From an uncultured Afifella sp. (lineage in GTDB: Bacteria; Pseudomonadota; Alphaproteobacteria; Rhizobiales; Afifellaceae), in contig CAMYKZ010000032.1 in the NCBI GenBank assembly GCA_947259045.1, positions 1 to 49,060 on the forward strand: a stretch of 49,060 nt of DNA. Reading direction: 5' to 3'. Made by a program: the position numbers and the translations under genes. Shown piece by piece: positions 20,520-30,040 of the stretch. The notes beneath the pieces are model-generated. The model did no database searches and was not told the DNA's origin. It saw nothing but the letters and a program-made list of their open reading frames with translations. Positions within the stretch are counted from its first letter, which is position 1. Each line of letters begins with the position of its first letter.

Positions 20520-23378
20520 TTACCGGGCTATCTTGTCGAGCCATCCGGAATATAATTCAGCGCCGGCGACCGATATGGAGATCCTCGGCTCAGCATCCGC
20601 GGCCATGACCAGCTCAAGTCCGTAGCGCCCGTCACCATGATCGGCGATCCGGCGAACGTTCAGGCTTTTTGTATTGTCCGATGTCACCGCAATGGCGCCA
20701 CTGCGGTCGGGGCCGAGGAAATTGCCAAACTTGTCCTGCGGCCGTATCGACAGCGTCACCTGCCGCCGGCTGTCCTCCGATCTGTCCGATTGCCGTTTGA
20801 GGTCCGAGCGGGCCGCGACGCCGCCGCTGAAGCGGACATTGACCGCATGGCTTATTTGTCTCTGCACCTGGCCGCCGGCGTCATCAGGCCCTGTTGCTTC
20901 GACCGTCACAGAATATGTGCCCGGCACTTCGGTGCCGGTGAACGAAGCCCGGTAAACGCCCTTGCCGGCATGTTCAAGACGGCCGCGCACCGTTCCCGGG
21001 CGGAGTACCGCCGCCATTTTCGGATCGACAAGCAGGGCATTCAGCCTGCGCTCTCCGGGGCTGGCCCTGGGATCCGTCGGTTTCGGCAACCGGATATTGC
21101 CGATTGCAATCAGCGTGCCGGTACCGACTCTGGGAACCCGGATGGTCACATCGACATCGAGATCATCCACAACGGGTTTGCCGCCGCGCAGCATCTGAAA
21201 CGTGATCTGAAGCGGTTCGCCAACGGTGCCTGTTCCCGCTTGCAGCGCAAGTTGCAGATCAAGCTCATGTTCATCGGCGAGTGCTGCAGCCTCATAGGGC
21301 GTCGCCGGATCGCCTTCGATCAGCATTCGCCATGTCCCGTGCGGCGCAACATTGCCCCGACCGGTATCGGCCACCCAGATATTGTAAAACGGGCCCTTCA
21401 CCATCCGGCCAAGCGCCGTGACGTCCTTGCCGTTGCGTTCAATCCGCAGATCAAGATCGCGCCCACGCTTCCAGCTCAGCTTGAAGGCCAGTTTCTTCAG
21501 CGTGCTGTTGATCGCATAGGCTTCCGCCGATTGCCCGCCACTGCCTACGGCGCCATGCCGGTATGCGATCAGTTGCGGGCTGAAGCCCTTCAGCGCGGCG
21601 ATCAGTTGCTCGATGAAAAACGCTCTGAGCTGCTCGTCGGGAACATTGGTCGCGAAAGCCTGTCCGCCGGTATCTGCGGCAATGGCGCTGAGCAGTTCCG
21701 CATGGGCGCCGTCGCCGATGGCAATCGTATCGATCGGAATCCCGGTGTCCGACAGATCGAGCGGACTGGCAGAGGCGATTGCATATCCGCTGGCCTGTTC
21801 CTCAACCAGAGGCTGGACATTCTGCAGACCATCGGTGACGAGCAGCAACCTGCGCACGCCTTGTACGGCGGCCAGGCTGGCAATGGCGCTGTCGATGCCA
21901 CGCCCCATCGCCGTCGAACCCGACGGCGTCTCATTGGCAAAAAGTCCGGTTATCTGGCTGACATCGCCTGTCGCAGGCAGCGGCAGGAGGGTCTGGCCAT
22001 TGTCGTCCAGGACTGTCGCACTGCCGCGGAACAATGTGATGGAGGTCCGGTCCCGGTCGGAGCCCAGAAGCGACCATAAGGTCATGAAGATTTCCGCCGC
22101 GTCCTTCAGAACCTGATGCCGCCGGGCGCACCCCGCACCGGGGCAGGCCGGCAGGATCATGCTGCCGGAAAAATCAAGCACAAGCCCGACGCTTGCGCGC
22201 TCCGGCAGCGGAATGACCGGTACGCCGCCGTTTTGCGCACAAAGCGTATCAAGCGGCCCGGCCGGCGCGCGCTGATGGATGACGGTATGGAGAGCGGCAC
22301 AGATGACATCAGAATGATGAACCGTGTTCTGATGCACTTCGACAGAGGTACCGCCCTGGATCCCGGTGACTTCGATGTTAACGGCGTCGGGCGCCAGATT
22401 GCGTGCGTGGGGGCGGTCGTCGCAATCGCCCGCAGTCTCTGGAGCGTCTCCACCGATAAAATCAGCATTGCCGGCGGCATAGAGCGCCAGATAGAGCACA
22501 CCGGTGTGCGGCGGCGCACCGTCGGGCCGGCTGCCGGGCGCTTCCTTGATCTTCATCGCCGCATCGGCGTTGACGGCATTATTCAGCGGATAACCGTTCA
22601 GATGGGTGAAGAAACCGGTTATCCAGGGCCCGGAAATACTGAACGGATCGCAAAGTACACGGGTTCTGCCATTGTATAGCTGGCTCGCCGAAATCGAGTT
22701 CGGCGTCACGAACGGAAGTGGCCTGATGCCGTGGTTCGGCGGTGAGATCGCGACAAACTCCGACACCGGATTGAACGCCGGCGGTGGCACCAGAACATTG
22801 TCGTCGGAAACTGCAGCGGGAAAGTCTGCCGGCAGGTCGGCGAGTGGCTCATCGAGGCTTTTCAGATACAGCCGCGCGCTGAGCGTCCCTTTTGAATAGG
22901 CGATGATCGCGACCCGCACCGCCGTCGTTCCGGTCTGATCGAAATTCGGATCATGCCGTTTCAGAATGCGCGTAACCGCAAAGCTGATGGCATTGGCGTC
23001 ATCAAGGATCGAGCGATCCTGATCGGCGAAATTGATGTAATAGGCTTCGATATCCAACTGGCTGTTGTCGGCATGTTCAAGCGTGTTTTTGAACGATGTG
23101 CCGTCCCTTGGGTCCTGCCAGTTCACGATGTAGTTCGGGCCCGGCTCCGGGGACAGCCCGGGTTTGTGCCCATGCACGAACAGCACAGGCTTGCGGCCGG
23201 CCGGGGCCGGCGAATTGGGCCCAAGCACAGTGTCGTCGGCAAGCCTGATCTCGACATCGACCTGCGCCATGGCATGCGAGCCGAAGAGTGCTGTGAAGAT
23301 GACGCCGCCAACACACAGGATGTCCCGGACAAGGAACATTGCAGTACGCATTTTCGTTGCCAAGAAAATCCAGAACAT
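20520..23378 (-). CDS. Large secreted protein: lipase-like alpha/beta domain fused to von Willebrand A domain
   Basis: A 952-residue exported protein. ATG 23378 has GGAGGAGG upstream; the signal peptide runs to about residue 39 (SHAMAQ), with MRTAMFL as an alternative start inside it. Domain 1 (about 50-340) resembles a lipase: VLFVHGHKPG, a nucleophile elbow AYSKGT with the serine near residue 161, and ISPPNHGI. Domain 2 (about 395-600) is a vWA domain with an intact MIDAS: DFSGS, a Thr in GSTAMGRGID, and VTDG. The remainder (about 600-952) is beta-rich and Ig-like, with GTYSVTVEATG. It stands alone with its own ribosome site. The enzymatic substrate and binding partner are unknown; surface or periplasmic location is inferred. 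Confidence 0.8.
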   Translation of the reverse strand: MFWIFLATKMRTAMFLVRDILCVGGVIFTALFGSHAMAQVDVEIRLADDTVLGPNSPAPAGRKPVLFVHGHKPGLSPEPGPNYIVNWQDPRDGTSFKNTLEHADNSQLDIEAYYINFADQDRSILDDANAISFAVTRILKRHDPNFDQTGTTAVRVAIIAYSKGTLSARLYLKSLDEPLADLPADFPAAVSDDNVLVPPPAFNPVSEFVAISPPNHGIRPLPFVTPNSISASQLYNGRTRVLCDPFSISGPWITGFFTHLNGYPLNNAVNADAAMKIKEAPGSRPDGAPPHTGVLYLALYAAGNADFIGGDAPETAGDCDDRPHARNLAPDAVNIEVTGIQGGTSVEVHQNTVHHSDVICAALHTVIHQRAPAGPLDTLCAQNGGVPVIPLPERASVGLVLDFSGSMILPACPGAGCARRHQVLKDAAEIFMTLWSLLGSDRDRTSITLFRGSATVLDDNGQTLLPLPATGDVSQITGLFANETPSGSTAMGRGIDSAIASLAAVQGVRRLLLVTDGLQNVQPLVEEQASGYAIASASPLDLSDTGIPIDTIAIGDGAHAELLSAIAADTGGQAFATNVPDEQLRAFFIEQLIAALKGFSPQLIAYRHGAVGSGGQSAEAYAINSTLKKLAFKLSWKRGRDLDLRIERNGKDVTALGRMVKGPFYNIWVADTGRGNVAPHGTWRMLIEGDPATPYEAAALADEHELDLQLALQAGTGTVGEPLQITFQMLRGGKPVVDDLDVDVTIRVPRVGTGTLIAIGNIRLPKPTDPRASPGERRLNALLVDPKMAAVLRPGTVRGRLEHAGKGVYRASFTGTEVPGTYSVTVEATGPDDAGGQVQRQISHAVNVRFSGGVAARSDLKRQSDRSEDSRRQVTLSIRPQDKFGNFLGPDRSGAIAVTSDNTKSLNVRRIADHGDGRYGLELVMAADAEPRISISVAGAELYSGWLDKIAR

Positions 23379-23586
23379 CAATCCGCCTCCTCCGATCGAA
23401 CAACAAAGACCAGCCTAACATCAATCGAAGCTATCGGGAACGAACACTGATATTGCACTCCGGGTTGGAAGCGAATTTGCATTGCTGTAAGAAATGCTTA
23501 ACTGACTTCCGTTTAGAGGTGCGTTGCCAGCGGCGCGATAGACCCCTGGCTGATCAGCACCACGGCATCAAACAGGAGATACGACC

Positions 23587-23799
23587 ATGGCAAAGAAGAA
23601 AAAAGCAAAAGCACATCATCACGCACTCGGCCTCGCAAAAGTTGTCGACGAAAAGATGGCAGCGAAACTGTCTGAATCAGGCATCGTCCGCGTCGGCCAG
23701 GTTCGCAACATGAGCAATGCAGAACTGAAGAAACTTCCAGGCATCGGCGCCAAGGCTGTCGAAGCCCTGCGCGCAGAAATTCCTGCCAAGGCTGCTTAA
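23587..23799 (+). CDS. Small helix-hairpin-helix protein with Lys/His tail
   Basis: A 70-residue, very basic protein. ATG 23587 is preceded by CAGGAGAT. Residues 1-14 (MAKKKKAKAHHHAL) form a cationic, His-rich tail. The rest fits a helix-hairpin-helix DNA-binding unit with the hairpin LKKLPGIGAKAVEAL, similar to the HhH element of topoisomerase, RNA polymerase alpha or ribosomal S13-like proteins. A strong terminator follows at 23842, so it is monocistronic. It is likely a non-sequence-specific nucleic-acid-binding protein; its role is unknown. Confidence 0.75.
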   Translation: MAKKKKAKAHHHALGLAKVVDEKMAAKLSESGIVRVGQVRNMSNAELKKLPGIGAKAVEALRAEIPAKAA

Positions 23800-23841
23800 G
23801 CAGCTTACGTGCCGGGGCATCACGCCCTGGACTTTCAAATC

Positions 23842-23891
23842 AACCGGCCCGGTATGCTCCTGATCGATTGAGCAGACCGGGCCGGTTTTTT
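23842..23891 (+). terminator. Strong intrinsic terminator after the HhH gene
   Basis: AACCGGCCCGGT at 23842-23853 pairs with ACCGGGCCGGTT at 23876-23887, the inner TGCTC/GAGCA extends the stem, and six consecutive Ts follow. This is a textbook Rho-independent terminator reading out of the HhH gene. Confidence 0.88.
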
Positions 23892-23984
23892 GTTGCCTTG
23901 AAACACGGTTCTTCAATTCGGCGATTGCCTTGATGATCTGCTGGCGATAGCAAGGCCGATGTCTTCAAGCGGATGGACTTTGTA

Positions 23985-25154
23985 ATGACCGAACGTGCCA
24001 TACCGGGCGCCATGCCGCTTTCCGGCTTCTGGGCGATCCGTCTGGTCTTCATGATGGAGGCGGTCATCATCGGCGCCTGGCTGCCGCGTATTCCCGATAT
24101 CAAAAACGCTCTGCAGATGGATGCCGGCGCGCTGGGCATTGCTCTTGTGGGCCTTCCCGCCGGAACCCTGCTCGGATTTGTTGTCGCCGCCCGCTTTGCC
24201 GAAGCGGCCGGCCTGCGCCGCGCCTGCATGATCGCCGGACCGGCTTTCGCTCTCGCCTTCGTCACACCGGGTCTTGCGACGTCGACGTCAACCCTGTTCG
24301 CCACCCTCGCGATTTGCGGCTTTGCGGTCGCGCTGATCGAGGTCGCGATGAATACCAAGGCCGGCCAGATGGAAAGGGTATCGCGCCGGCGCATCATGTC
24401 CCAGTGCCATGGTTTCTGGAGCATCGGCTCTGTTGTCGGCGCGCTGATCGGCGGCCTGTTTGCCCAGGCGGCCATACCGGTTTCATTTCAGTTTGCAATC
24501 ATCAATCCGCTGTTCGCGCTGGCATCTTTCGCCGTCGCCTGGTCGATGCCTGCCGATCCGAAACGAACCGATGGAGCGCCGTCCACGGGTTTTTTCGTGC
24601 TGCCGGCCAAAGCTCTGATTGTACTCTGTCTGATGCCGGTCGGCATCATGGCGCTGGAAGGCGCGATGATGGACTGGTCTGCCGTCTTTGTCCGCGAGGT
24701 GCTTGCAGGCGAACCGGCGGAAGCCGCCGCCGCCTATGCCGTCTTCGCCACATTGATGGCGGTGACCCGTCTCGCCGGCGACCGTCTGGCCGATCGGTTC
24801 GGCGCAGCGACCATCGTACTCGTTTCCAGTCTGAGCGCCGCCATCGGCGCCGGCCTGTTTGCCGCGGCACCGGGCCTGCCGCTGGCGCTGGTCGGCGCAG
24901 CGCTGGCCGGTTTCGGCGTTGCCACGGTCTATCCGCTGGCTGTATCGGCGGCAGCCGCCGCGCCCGGCAAATCGCCGGAGGCCAACGTCGCCGCCGTTTC
25001 ATTCATTGCGTTTTCTGTCTTTCTCGCCGGCCCGCCGATTATCGGCGGCCTGGCGGATCTTTTCGGCCTCAGGATTGCGCTGGCGATCCTGGTGCCGGCT
25101 GCACTGATGTCCGCTATCCTGTCCGGCACTGTTGGCCGCAAAACCTCGCATTGA
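23985..25154 (+). CDS. MFS transporter
   Basis: About 389 residues, 12 predicted membrane helices in two halves. The first half resembles the YbjJ-like branch of the major facilitator superfamily (FMMEAVIIGAWLPRIPDIK, then MSQCHGFWSIGSVVGALIGG), and the inter-half loop motif appears as RLAGDRLADRFGA. ATG 23985 is preferred because GGATGG lies 8 nt upstream; ATG 23973 would add four residues. It stands as a single gene before the BMP operon. The substrate is unknown; family members move sugars or small metabolites. Confidence 0.85.
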   Translation: MTERAIPGAMPLSGFWAIRLVFMMEAVIIGAWLPRIPDIKNALQMDAGALGIALVGLPAGTLLGFVVAARFAEAAGLRRACMIAGPAFALAFVTPGLATSTSTLFATLAICGFAVALIEVAMNTKAGQMERVSRRRIMSQCHGFWSIGSVVGALIGGLFAQAAIPVSFQFAIINPLFALASFAVAWSMPADPKRTDGAPSTGFFVLPAKALIVLCLMPVGIMALEGAMMDWSAVFVREVLAGEPAEAAAAYAVFATLMAVTRLAGDRLADRFGAATIVLVSSLSAAIGAGLFAAAPGLPLALVGAALAGFGVATVYPLAVSAAAAAPGKSPEANVAAVSFIAFSVFLAGPPIIGGLADLFGLRIALAILVPAALMSAILSGTVGRKTSH

Positions 25155-25366
25155 AAGCCGGCCGTCTCCGGCACGTCACCCGATCCGTTCAAAGATGGCG
25201 CTTCAATCCGTTTGACCCGGCCCTGATTGCCGCCTAGGCTGGGCTGTTTTTGACCGTCTGGACAAAAATTGGCATGGGACTTGCCAGGCATGATTCCGAT
25301 TGACGGGCACTTCTAAATGGCAGCCAATCGTGTGCGAGTGTCGAATACAAAAGAAAGGGATGGGCA

Positions 25367-26377
25367 ATGTTATTATCACTGACAAGACGAATTTTCCTGG
25401 CGGCATGTGCCGCCGCCCTTGGTCTGGCCACCATTGGTCTGGCCGGCGGCAGCGCCGCAATGGCTGCGAAGGACAAGCCGATCAAGGTCGCGGCGATCTA
25501 TACGGTGCCGGTCGAGCAGCAATGGGTCAGCAGGATCAACAAGGCGCTGAAGGCCGCCGAAGCGCGCGGCGATATCACCTACACGTTTTCTGAAAATGTC
25601 GCCAACACCGATTATGAGCGTGTGATGCGCGAATATGCCGAACAGGGCATGGACCTTGTTGTCGGCGAAGCTTTTGCCGTGGAACGGGCCGCCCGCAAGG
25701 TGGCTGCGGAATATCCGGACATTTCATTCCTGATGGGGTCGTCCTTCGGACCCGCCCAGCCGAACTTCGCGGTTTTCGACAACTGGATCCATGAGCCGAG
25801 CTATCTGTCCGGTCTGGCCGCAGGCAAAGCGACAAAGTCGAATGTCATCGGCATGGTCGGCGGTTATGCGATCCCTGAGGTCAACCGGCTGATGCATGCC
25901 TTCATGGAAGGCGCGCGCGAAACCAATCCGGATGTCAAGTTCATGGTGACGTTCATCAACTCCTGGTACGATCCGCCAAAGGCCAAGGAGTCGGCCTTCG
26001 CGATGATCGACAAGGGCGCCGACATTATGTACGCGGAGCGCTTCGGCGTTTCCGATGCTGCCAAGGAGCGCAGCGTCCTGGCAATCGGCAACGTCATCGA
26101 TACGGCGCCCGATTATCCCGGAACAATTCTGGCTTCGGCCCTGTGGCACATGGAACCAACCATCGACCGCGCCATCAAGGCCGTCATCGACGGCACCTTC
26201 GAGCCGGCGGATTATGGCCAGTACTCCTTCATGAGTTATGGCGGCGGCAGCCTTGTAATGGACAAGAACCTTGTTCCGGCTGACGTCCAGACCATGATCA
26301 TGGAGAAGGAACAGGAGATCAAGGACGGCCTGTTCCGGGTCAACGTCAACGACGAGGAACCCAAGTCGACCATGTAA
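25367..26377 (+). CDS. BMP-family ABC transporter substrate-binding protein
   Basis: Periplasmic receptor of the basic-membrane-protein family, which bind nucleosides, bases and related compounds. 336 residues from ATG 25367 with AAAGGGATGG upstream. Signal peptide about 1-33 (AAMAAKDK). Family landmarks are the N-terminal VAAIYTVPVEQQWV, VVGEAFAVERAARKVAAEYPD, and a central NWIHEPSYLSGLAAG resembling the conserved E-x-x-Y/F-L-x-G block. It is the first gene of a seven-gene operon with two permeases, an ATPase, a cytosine-deaminase-like enzyme, a Rid protein and a reductase. Confidence 0.92.
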   Translation: MLLSLTRRIFLAACAAALGLATIGLAGGSAAMAAKDKPIKVAAIYTVPVEQQWVSRINKALKAAEARGDITYTFSENVANTDYERVMREYAEQGMDLVVGEAFAVERAARKVAAEYPDISFLMGSSFGPAQPNFAVFDNWIHEPSYLSGLAAGKATKSNVIGMVGGYAIPEVNRLMHAFMEGARETNPDVKFMVTFINSWYDPPKAKESAFAMIDKGADIMYAERFGVSDAAKERSVLAIGNVIDTAPDYPGTILASALWHMEPTIDRAIKAVIDGTFEPADYGQYSFMSYGGGSLVMDKNLVPADVQTMIMEKEQEIKDGLFRVNVNDEEPKSTM

Positions 26378-26387
26378 CTTGGACAAT

Positions 26388-26417
26388 CGGGCGGCCGGCA
26401 TCTTTGCAAGCCGCCCG
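26388..26417 (+). promoter_or_regulatory. Intercistronic hairpin between BMP receptor and ABC ATPase genes
   Basis: CGGGCGGC at 26388-26395 pairs perfectly with GCCGCCCG at 26410-26417. Lying just after the receptor stop and before the ATPase start, with no T-run, it probably sets higher receptor expression by mRNA protection or partial termination, as in other ABC operons. Role inferred. Confidence 0.5.
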
Positions 26418-26428
26418 GATCCTTGATC

Positions 26429-28015
26429 ATGACAGCATCTGATAGTTCCGGAATTGGCGGCGGGACCGCCCCGATCGTTCTGTCGCTCGAAGCCATCACC
26501 AAGAGGTTTGGCGCGCTGACGGCAAACGATGCCGTCGATCTTGATGTGCGCCGCGGCGAAGTGGTCGCGCTGCTTGGCGAAAACGGCGCCGGCAAGACAA
26601 CCCTGATGAATATCCTGTTCGGCCATTACGTCGCCGACAGCGGAACCGTTCGCGTCGACCATGAAGGCGCCCTGCAGCCGCTGCAACCGGGTTCGCCCCA
26701 GGCAGCACTGGACGCCGGCATCGGCATGGTCCACCAGCATTTTACTTTAGCGGAAAATCTGTCTGCCTTTGACAGTATCGTGCTTGGCACCGAACCGGTC
26801 TTCAGCCTGTTGCGGCGGACTGCCGGACCGAGGCGGAAACTGGACGATCTGATGCGCCAAAGCGGCCTCATCGTCGATCTCGACCGCCGGATCGACACGC
26901 TGTCGGTTGGCGAGAAACAGCGGGTGGAAATCCTCAAGGCGCTTTACCGCGACGCCCGCATTCTGGTGCTCGACGAACCGACAGCGGTACTCACTCCGCC
27001 GGAGGCAGACCGGCTTTTTGAAACCCTGAAACGCCTCGCTGAAACCGGTCTCGCGGTGATTTTCATCTCCCACAAGCTGCATGAGGTGTTGGCGGTCTCC
27101 GATCGTATCGTGGTTCTGCGCGGTGGCCGCAAGGCAGGTGAACTGCCGACCGATGGCGCCGACCGGCGCGCGATCGCCGAACTGATGGTTGGCCGCGACG
27201 TACCGGCGCCGGCACGCGCGCGCACACTCGTCGGCGAACCTGTCATGAAGCTTGAGGCAGTCAGCGTATCCGGCAACGACCGAAGCCGGACGCTGAAGGA
27301 TGTTTCGCTGAGCATCCGCAGCGGTGAAATATACGGCGTCGCCGGTGTCTCCGGCAATGGCCAGGCGGCGCTTGCCGGGCTCGTTGCCGGACTTGTCGCG
27401 CCCGACCATGGCGCCATGCAGCTTTGCGGCCAGACCATCACAAACCATGCGCCCGGCGAATGCGCAACGCTCGGCGTCGCCCGCATTCCCGAAGACCGCC
27501 ACCATGACGGGCTTGTCGGGTCGATGACGATCGCCGAAAACCTGATTGTCGAACGCCTCGACGATCCGGCCATCCAGCGCGGCGGGTTTCTGCGCTTCGC
27601 CGCCATCCGCGAAAACGCGATTGCGACCATCGACGCCTATGATGTCCGCTGCCCCGGGCCCGACGCGGAAGCAAGGCTGCTGTCGGGCGGCAATATCCAG
27701 AAACTGATCCTCGCCCGTGTGCTCGACCGGCAACCCCGCCTGGTGCTTGCCAACCAGCCGACACGGGGGCTCGATCTTGGCGCCCAGGCCGATGTCCATC
27801 GCCGCCTGCTGGAAGCCGCCGCAAACGGTGCCGGCGTGCTGCTGATATCGGAGGATCTCGATGAGCTGATGGCTGTCTCCGACCGGATCGCCGTCATCCA
27901 CAATGGCGAGATCGACGACGCCGGCCCGGTCGAGACGGCAGACCGCACGACGATCGGCCTGATGATGGCCGGGCACGGACAGAATAACAATGCTGACGCG
28001 AGGCCGGCCGCATGA
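26429..28015 (+). CDS. ABC transporter ATPase, two fused nucleotide-binding domains
   Basis: A 528-residue energy-coupling subunit of the nucleoside-type importer. The first domain has Walker A GENGAGKTT, signature LSVGEKQRVEI and Walker B ILVLDEPTAVL. The second has degenerate Walker A GVSGNGQAAL (no lysine), signature LSGGNIQKLILAR and VLANQPTRGLDLGA. This asymmetry is normal for the sugar/nucleoside branch. ATG 26429 is chosen over in-frame TTG 26423. Its stop overlaps the next permease start by four bases (ATGA). Confidence 0.94.
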   Translation: MTASDSSGIGGGTAPIVLSLEAITKRFGALTANDAVDLDVRRGEVVALLGENGAGKTTLMNILFGHYVADSGTVRVDHEGALQPLQPGSPQAALDAGIGMVHQHFTLAENLSAFDSIVLGTEPVFSLLRRTAGPRRKLDDLMRQSGLIVDLDRRIDTLSVGEKQRVEILKALYRDARILVLDEPTAVLTPPEADRLFETLKRLAETGLAVIFISHKLHEVLAVSDRIVVLRGGRKAGELPTDGADRRAIAELMVGRDVPAPARARTLVGEPVMKLEAVSVSGNDRSRTLKDVSLSIRSGEIYGVAGVSGNGQAALAGLVAGLVAPDHGAMQLCGQTITNHAPGECATLGVARIPEDRHHDGLVGSMTIAENLIVERLDDPAIQRGGFLRFAAIRENAIATIDAYDVRCPGPDAEARLLSGGNIQKLILARVLDRQPRLVLANQPTRGLDLGAQADVHRRLLEAAANGAGVLLISEDLDELMAVSDRIAVIHNGEIDDAGPVETADRTTIGLMMAGHGQNNNADARPAA

Positions 28016-29112
28016 TTCGCTTCGAACCACGGGAAAACGTCTCCCGGCTGAATTCCGTCGCCATGCGTGTTGCCGCCGGCCTGATCGCGCTGGCGCTCGC
28101 CGCCATCCCTATTTCAGCTGCCGGTGCGCCGGTTCTGGAGGCCTACGGCCTGATGCTCAAGGGCGCGGCCGGATCGCTGTTCGCTGCATCGGAAATGCTG
28201 ACCCGGGCAACACCGCTGATATTGACTGGACTGGCCGCGGCGATCGCCTTTCGCGCCCGGCTGTGGAATATCGGTCTGGAGGGACAGCTCTATGCCGGCG
28301 CTCTGGGAGCCGTTGCCGTCGGGACCGGGGCCGTTTCCGGTCCGCCGATGCTGATGGTGCCGCTGGTGCTGTTAGCTGGCGCATTGGCCGGTGCGCTCGT
28401 CATGCTCGGCCCGACGCTGCTGAAGGTGCGTTTCGGTGCCGATGAAGTCGTCACCACGCTTCTGCTCAATTTTGTCATCATCCTGTTTGTCCAGATGATG
28501 CTGGAGGGCGCGTTCAAGGATCCGATGGGCATGGGCTGGCCGCAATCGGAACCGATGGTGGAAGAAGCGGTTTTCACCAAACTTATACCGCGCATGCGGC
28601 TTCACGCCGGTTTGCTGATGGCGCTGGTCGCGGCGCTTGTCCTGCATGTCGCCATGGCCCGCACCACCTTCGGCTTCCGGGTCAGGGCATCCGGCGAAAA
28701 CGCCGCTGCCGCCAATTATGCCGGCATTCCCGTCACTGCGACCCTGATCAAGGTCGGTCTGATCTCCGGCGCGCTGGCCGGACTTGCCGGCGTCGGTGAA
28801 GTGGCCGGGCTGAAAGGCTATCTGACAGCCGACATCTCGCCGGGATTCGGTTACGCCGGCATTGTTGTCGCCATGCTGGCCGGTCTGTCGCCGCTTGGCG
28901 TTGTCATCTCGGCGATCTTCATTGCCGGTGTCTTTGTCGGTGCGGACTCCATGAGCCGGGCGCTCGGCGTCTCCTCTTATCTGGCCGATCTTGTTGTCGC
29001 CATGGCACTGCTGTGCGTTCTGATCAGCAGCTTCCTGGCCCGCTACCGCATTCGCCGCATCGTCCGCCCGGACGCACCAGCCGTTGAGGAGGTCCCACTT
29101 GGAGATTCTTGA
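28012..29112 (+). CDS. ABC transporter permease (nucleoside/BMP type), first
   Basis: A 366-residue membrane protein of the branched-chain/ribose/nucleoside permease family. Motifs include RARLWNIGLEGQLYAGAL near residue 83, FRVRASGENAAAANYAGI near 220 (the cytoplasmic EAA-like loop), and GFGYAGIVVAMLAGLSPLGV. About nine or ten hydrophobic segments. ATG 28012 overlaps the ATPase stop. It pairs with the next gene as a heterodimeric channel. Confidence 0.93.
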   Translation: MIRFEPRENVSRLNSVAMRVAAGLIALALAAIPISAAGAPVLEAYGLMLKGAAGSLFAASEMLTRATPLILTGLAAAIAFRARLWNIGLEGQLYAGALGAVAVGTGAVSGPPMLMVPLVLLAGALAGALVMLGPTLLKVRFGADEVVTTLLLNFVIILFVQMMLEGAFKDPMGMGWPQSEPMVEEAVFTKLIPRMRLHAGLLMALVAALVLHVAMARTTFGFRVRASGENAAAANYAGIPVTATLIKVGLISGALAGLAGVGEVAGLKGYLTADISPGFGYAGIVVAMLAGLSPLGVVISAIFIAGVFVGADSMSRALGVSSYLADLVVAMALLCVLISSFLARYRIRRIVRPDAPAVEEVPLGDS

Positions 29113-30040
29113 GATCCTGCTGACGGCTAATTTCTGGGCTGCCGCAATCCGCATCGCGACACCTTTGATCTTCGGCGTGCTCGGCGCATTGATCTGCGAA
29201 CGCGCCGGCGTGCTCAATCTCGGCATCGAGGGCATCTTCGTGGCCGGCGCGATGGCCGGCTGGATGGCGGCATGGCTCGGCGCGGGCTTGTGGGGCGGTG
29301 TCCTGGTGGCAATGCTGGCAGGCGGATTTTTCGGGCTCATCCATGCCATCCTCACCGTACCGCTTGGCCTGTCGCAGCATGTCTCCGGCCTCGGCGTGAC
29401 GTTGCTTGCAACAAGCGCGTCCTACTTTGCATACCGCACCGCCTTGCCCGATGTCACAAGCCCGCCGCGCATTACGCCATTCCAGCCGCTCGATATTCCG
29501 GTCCTGTCCGACCTGCCGTTTCTTGGACCGGCTTTGTTCCAGCAGACGCCGATGACCGCCCTCGCCTTCTTTCTGGTGATCGCCGTCTGGTGGCTGCTCT
29601 ACCGCACACCGCTCGGCCTGGCGATCCGCGCCGTCGGCGACAATCCGGCGGCCGTGGAAGCGCAGGGGCTTTCCGTCATCGGCCTGCGCATCGGCGCGGT
29701 CACGGCGGGCTCCGCGCTGATGGCGCTGGGCGGTGCTTTCCTGACCATGTCGGCGTTCGATTCGTTCTTCTTCGGCATGGTCAACGGCCGCGGCTGGATC
29801 TGCATCGCGCTCACGGTGTTTGCCTCGTGGCGGCCCGGCAAGGCGCTGATCGGCGCTTTGCTGTTTGGCGCATTCGATGCCTTCCAGGTCCGGCTGCAAA
29901 CCGAAGTCGGCGCCTTTCTGCCAAGCCAGGTCTTCCTCATGCTGCCCTATATCCTGTCGATTGCGGCCCTTGTCATTGTCGCGCGGCGGGCCGATTATCC
30001 CCGCGCCATGCTGCAACCCTGGTTCAAGGGCGAACGATAA
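29099..30040 (+). CDS. ABC transporter permease (nucleoside/BMP type), second
   Basis: A 313-residue permease partner. A TTG at 29099 is preferred because GAGGAGG lies 6 nt upstream; TTG 29084 is in frame but would have no ribosome site. It overlaps the end of the first permease by 14 nt. Motifs are CERAGVLNLGIEGIFVAGA, LAIRAVGDNPAAVEAQGL and NGRGWICIALTVFASW, standard for the second permease of nucleoside importers. Its TAA overlaps the ATG of the deaminase gene. Confidence 0.93.
   Translation: MEILEILLTANFWAAAIRIATPLIFGVLGALICERAGVLNLGIEGIFVAGAMAGWMAAWLGAGLWGGVLVAMLAGGFFGLIHAILTVPLGLSQHVSGLGVTLLATSASYFAYRTALPDVTSPPRITPFQPLDIPVLSDLPFLGPALFQQTPMTALAFFLVIAVWWLLYRTPLGLAIRAVGDNPAAVEAQGLSVIGLRIGAVTAGSALMALGGAFLTMSAFDSFFFGMVNGRGWICIALTVFASWRPGKALIGALLFGAFDAFQVRLQTEVGAFLPSQVFLMLPYILSIAALVIVARRADYPRAMLQPWFKGER

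Noticed and set aside
29272..30039. Upstream in-frame extension of the deaminase gene
   Set aside because: It overlaps the second permease in another frame, is Arg-rich without homology, and the ATG at 30040 gives the normal CodA length.
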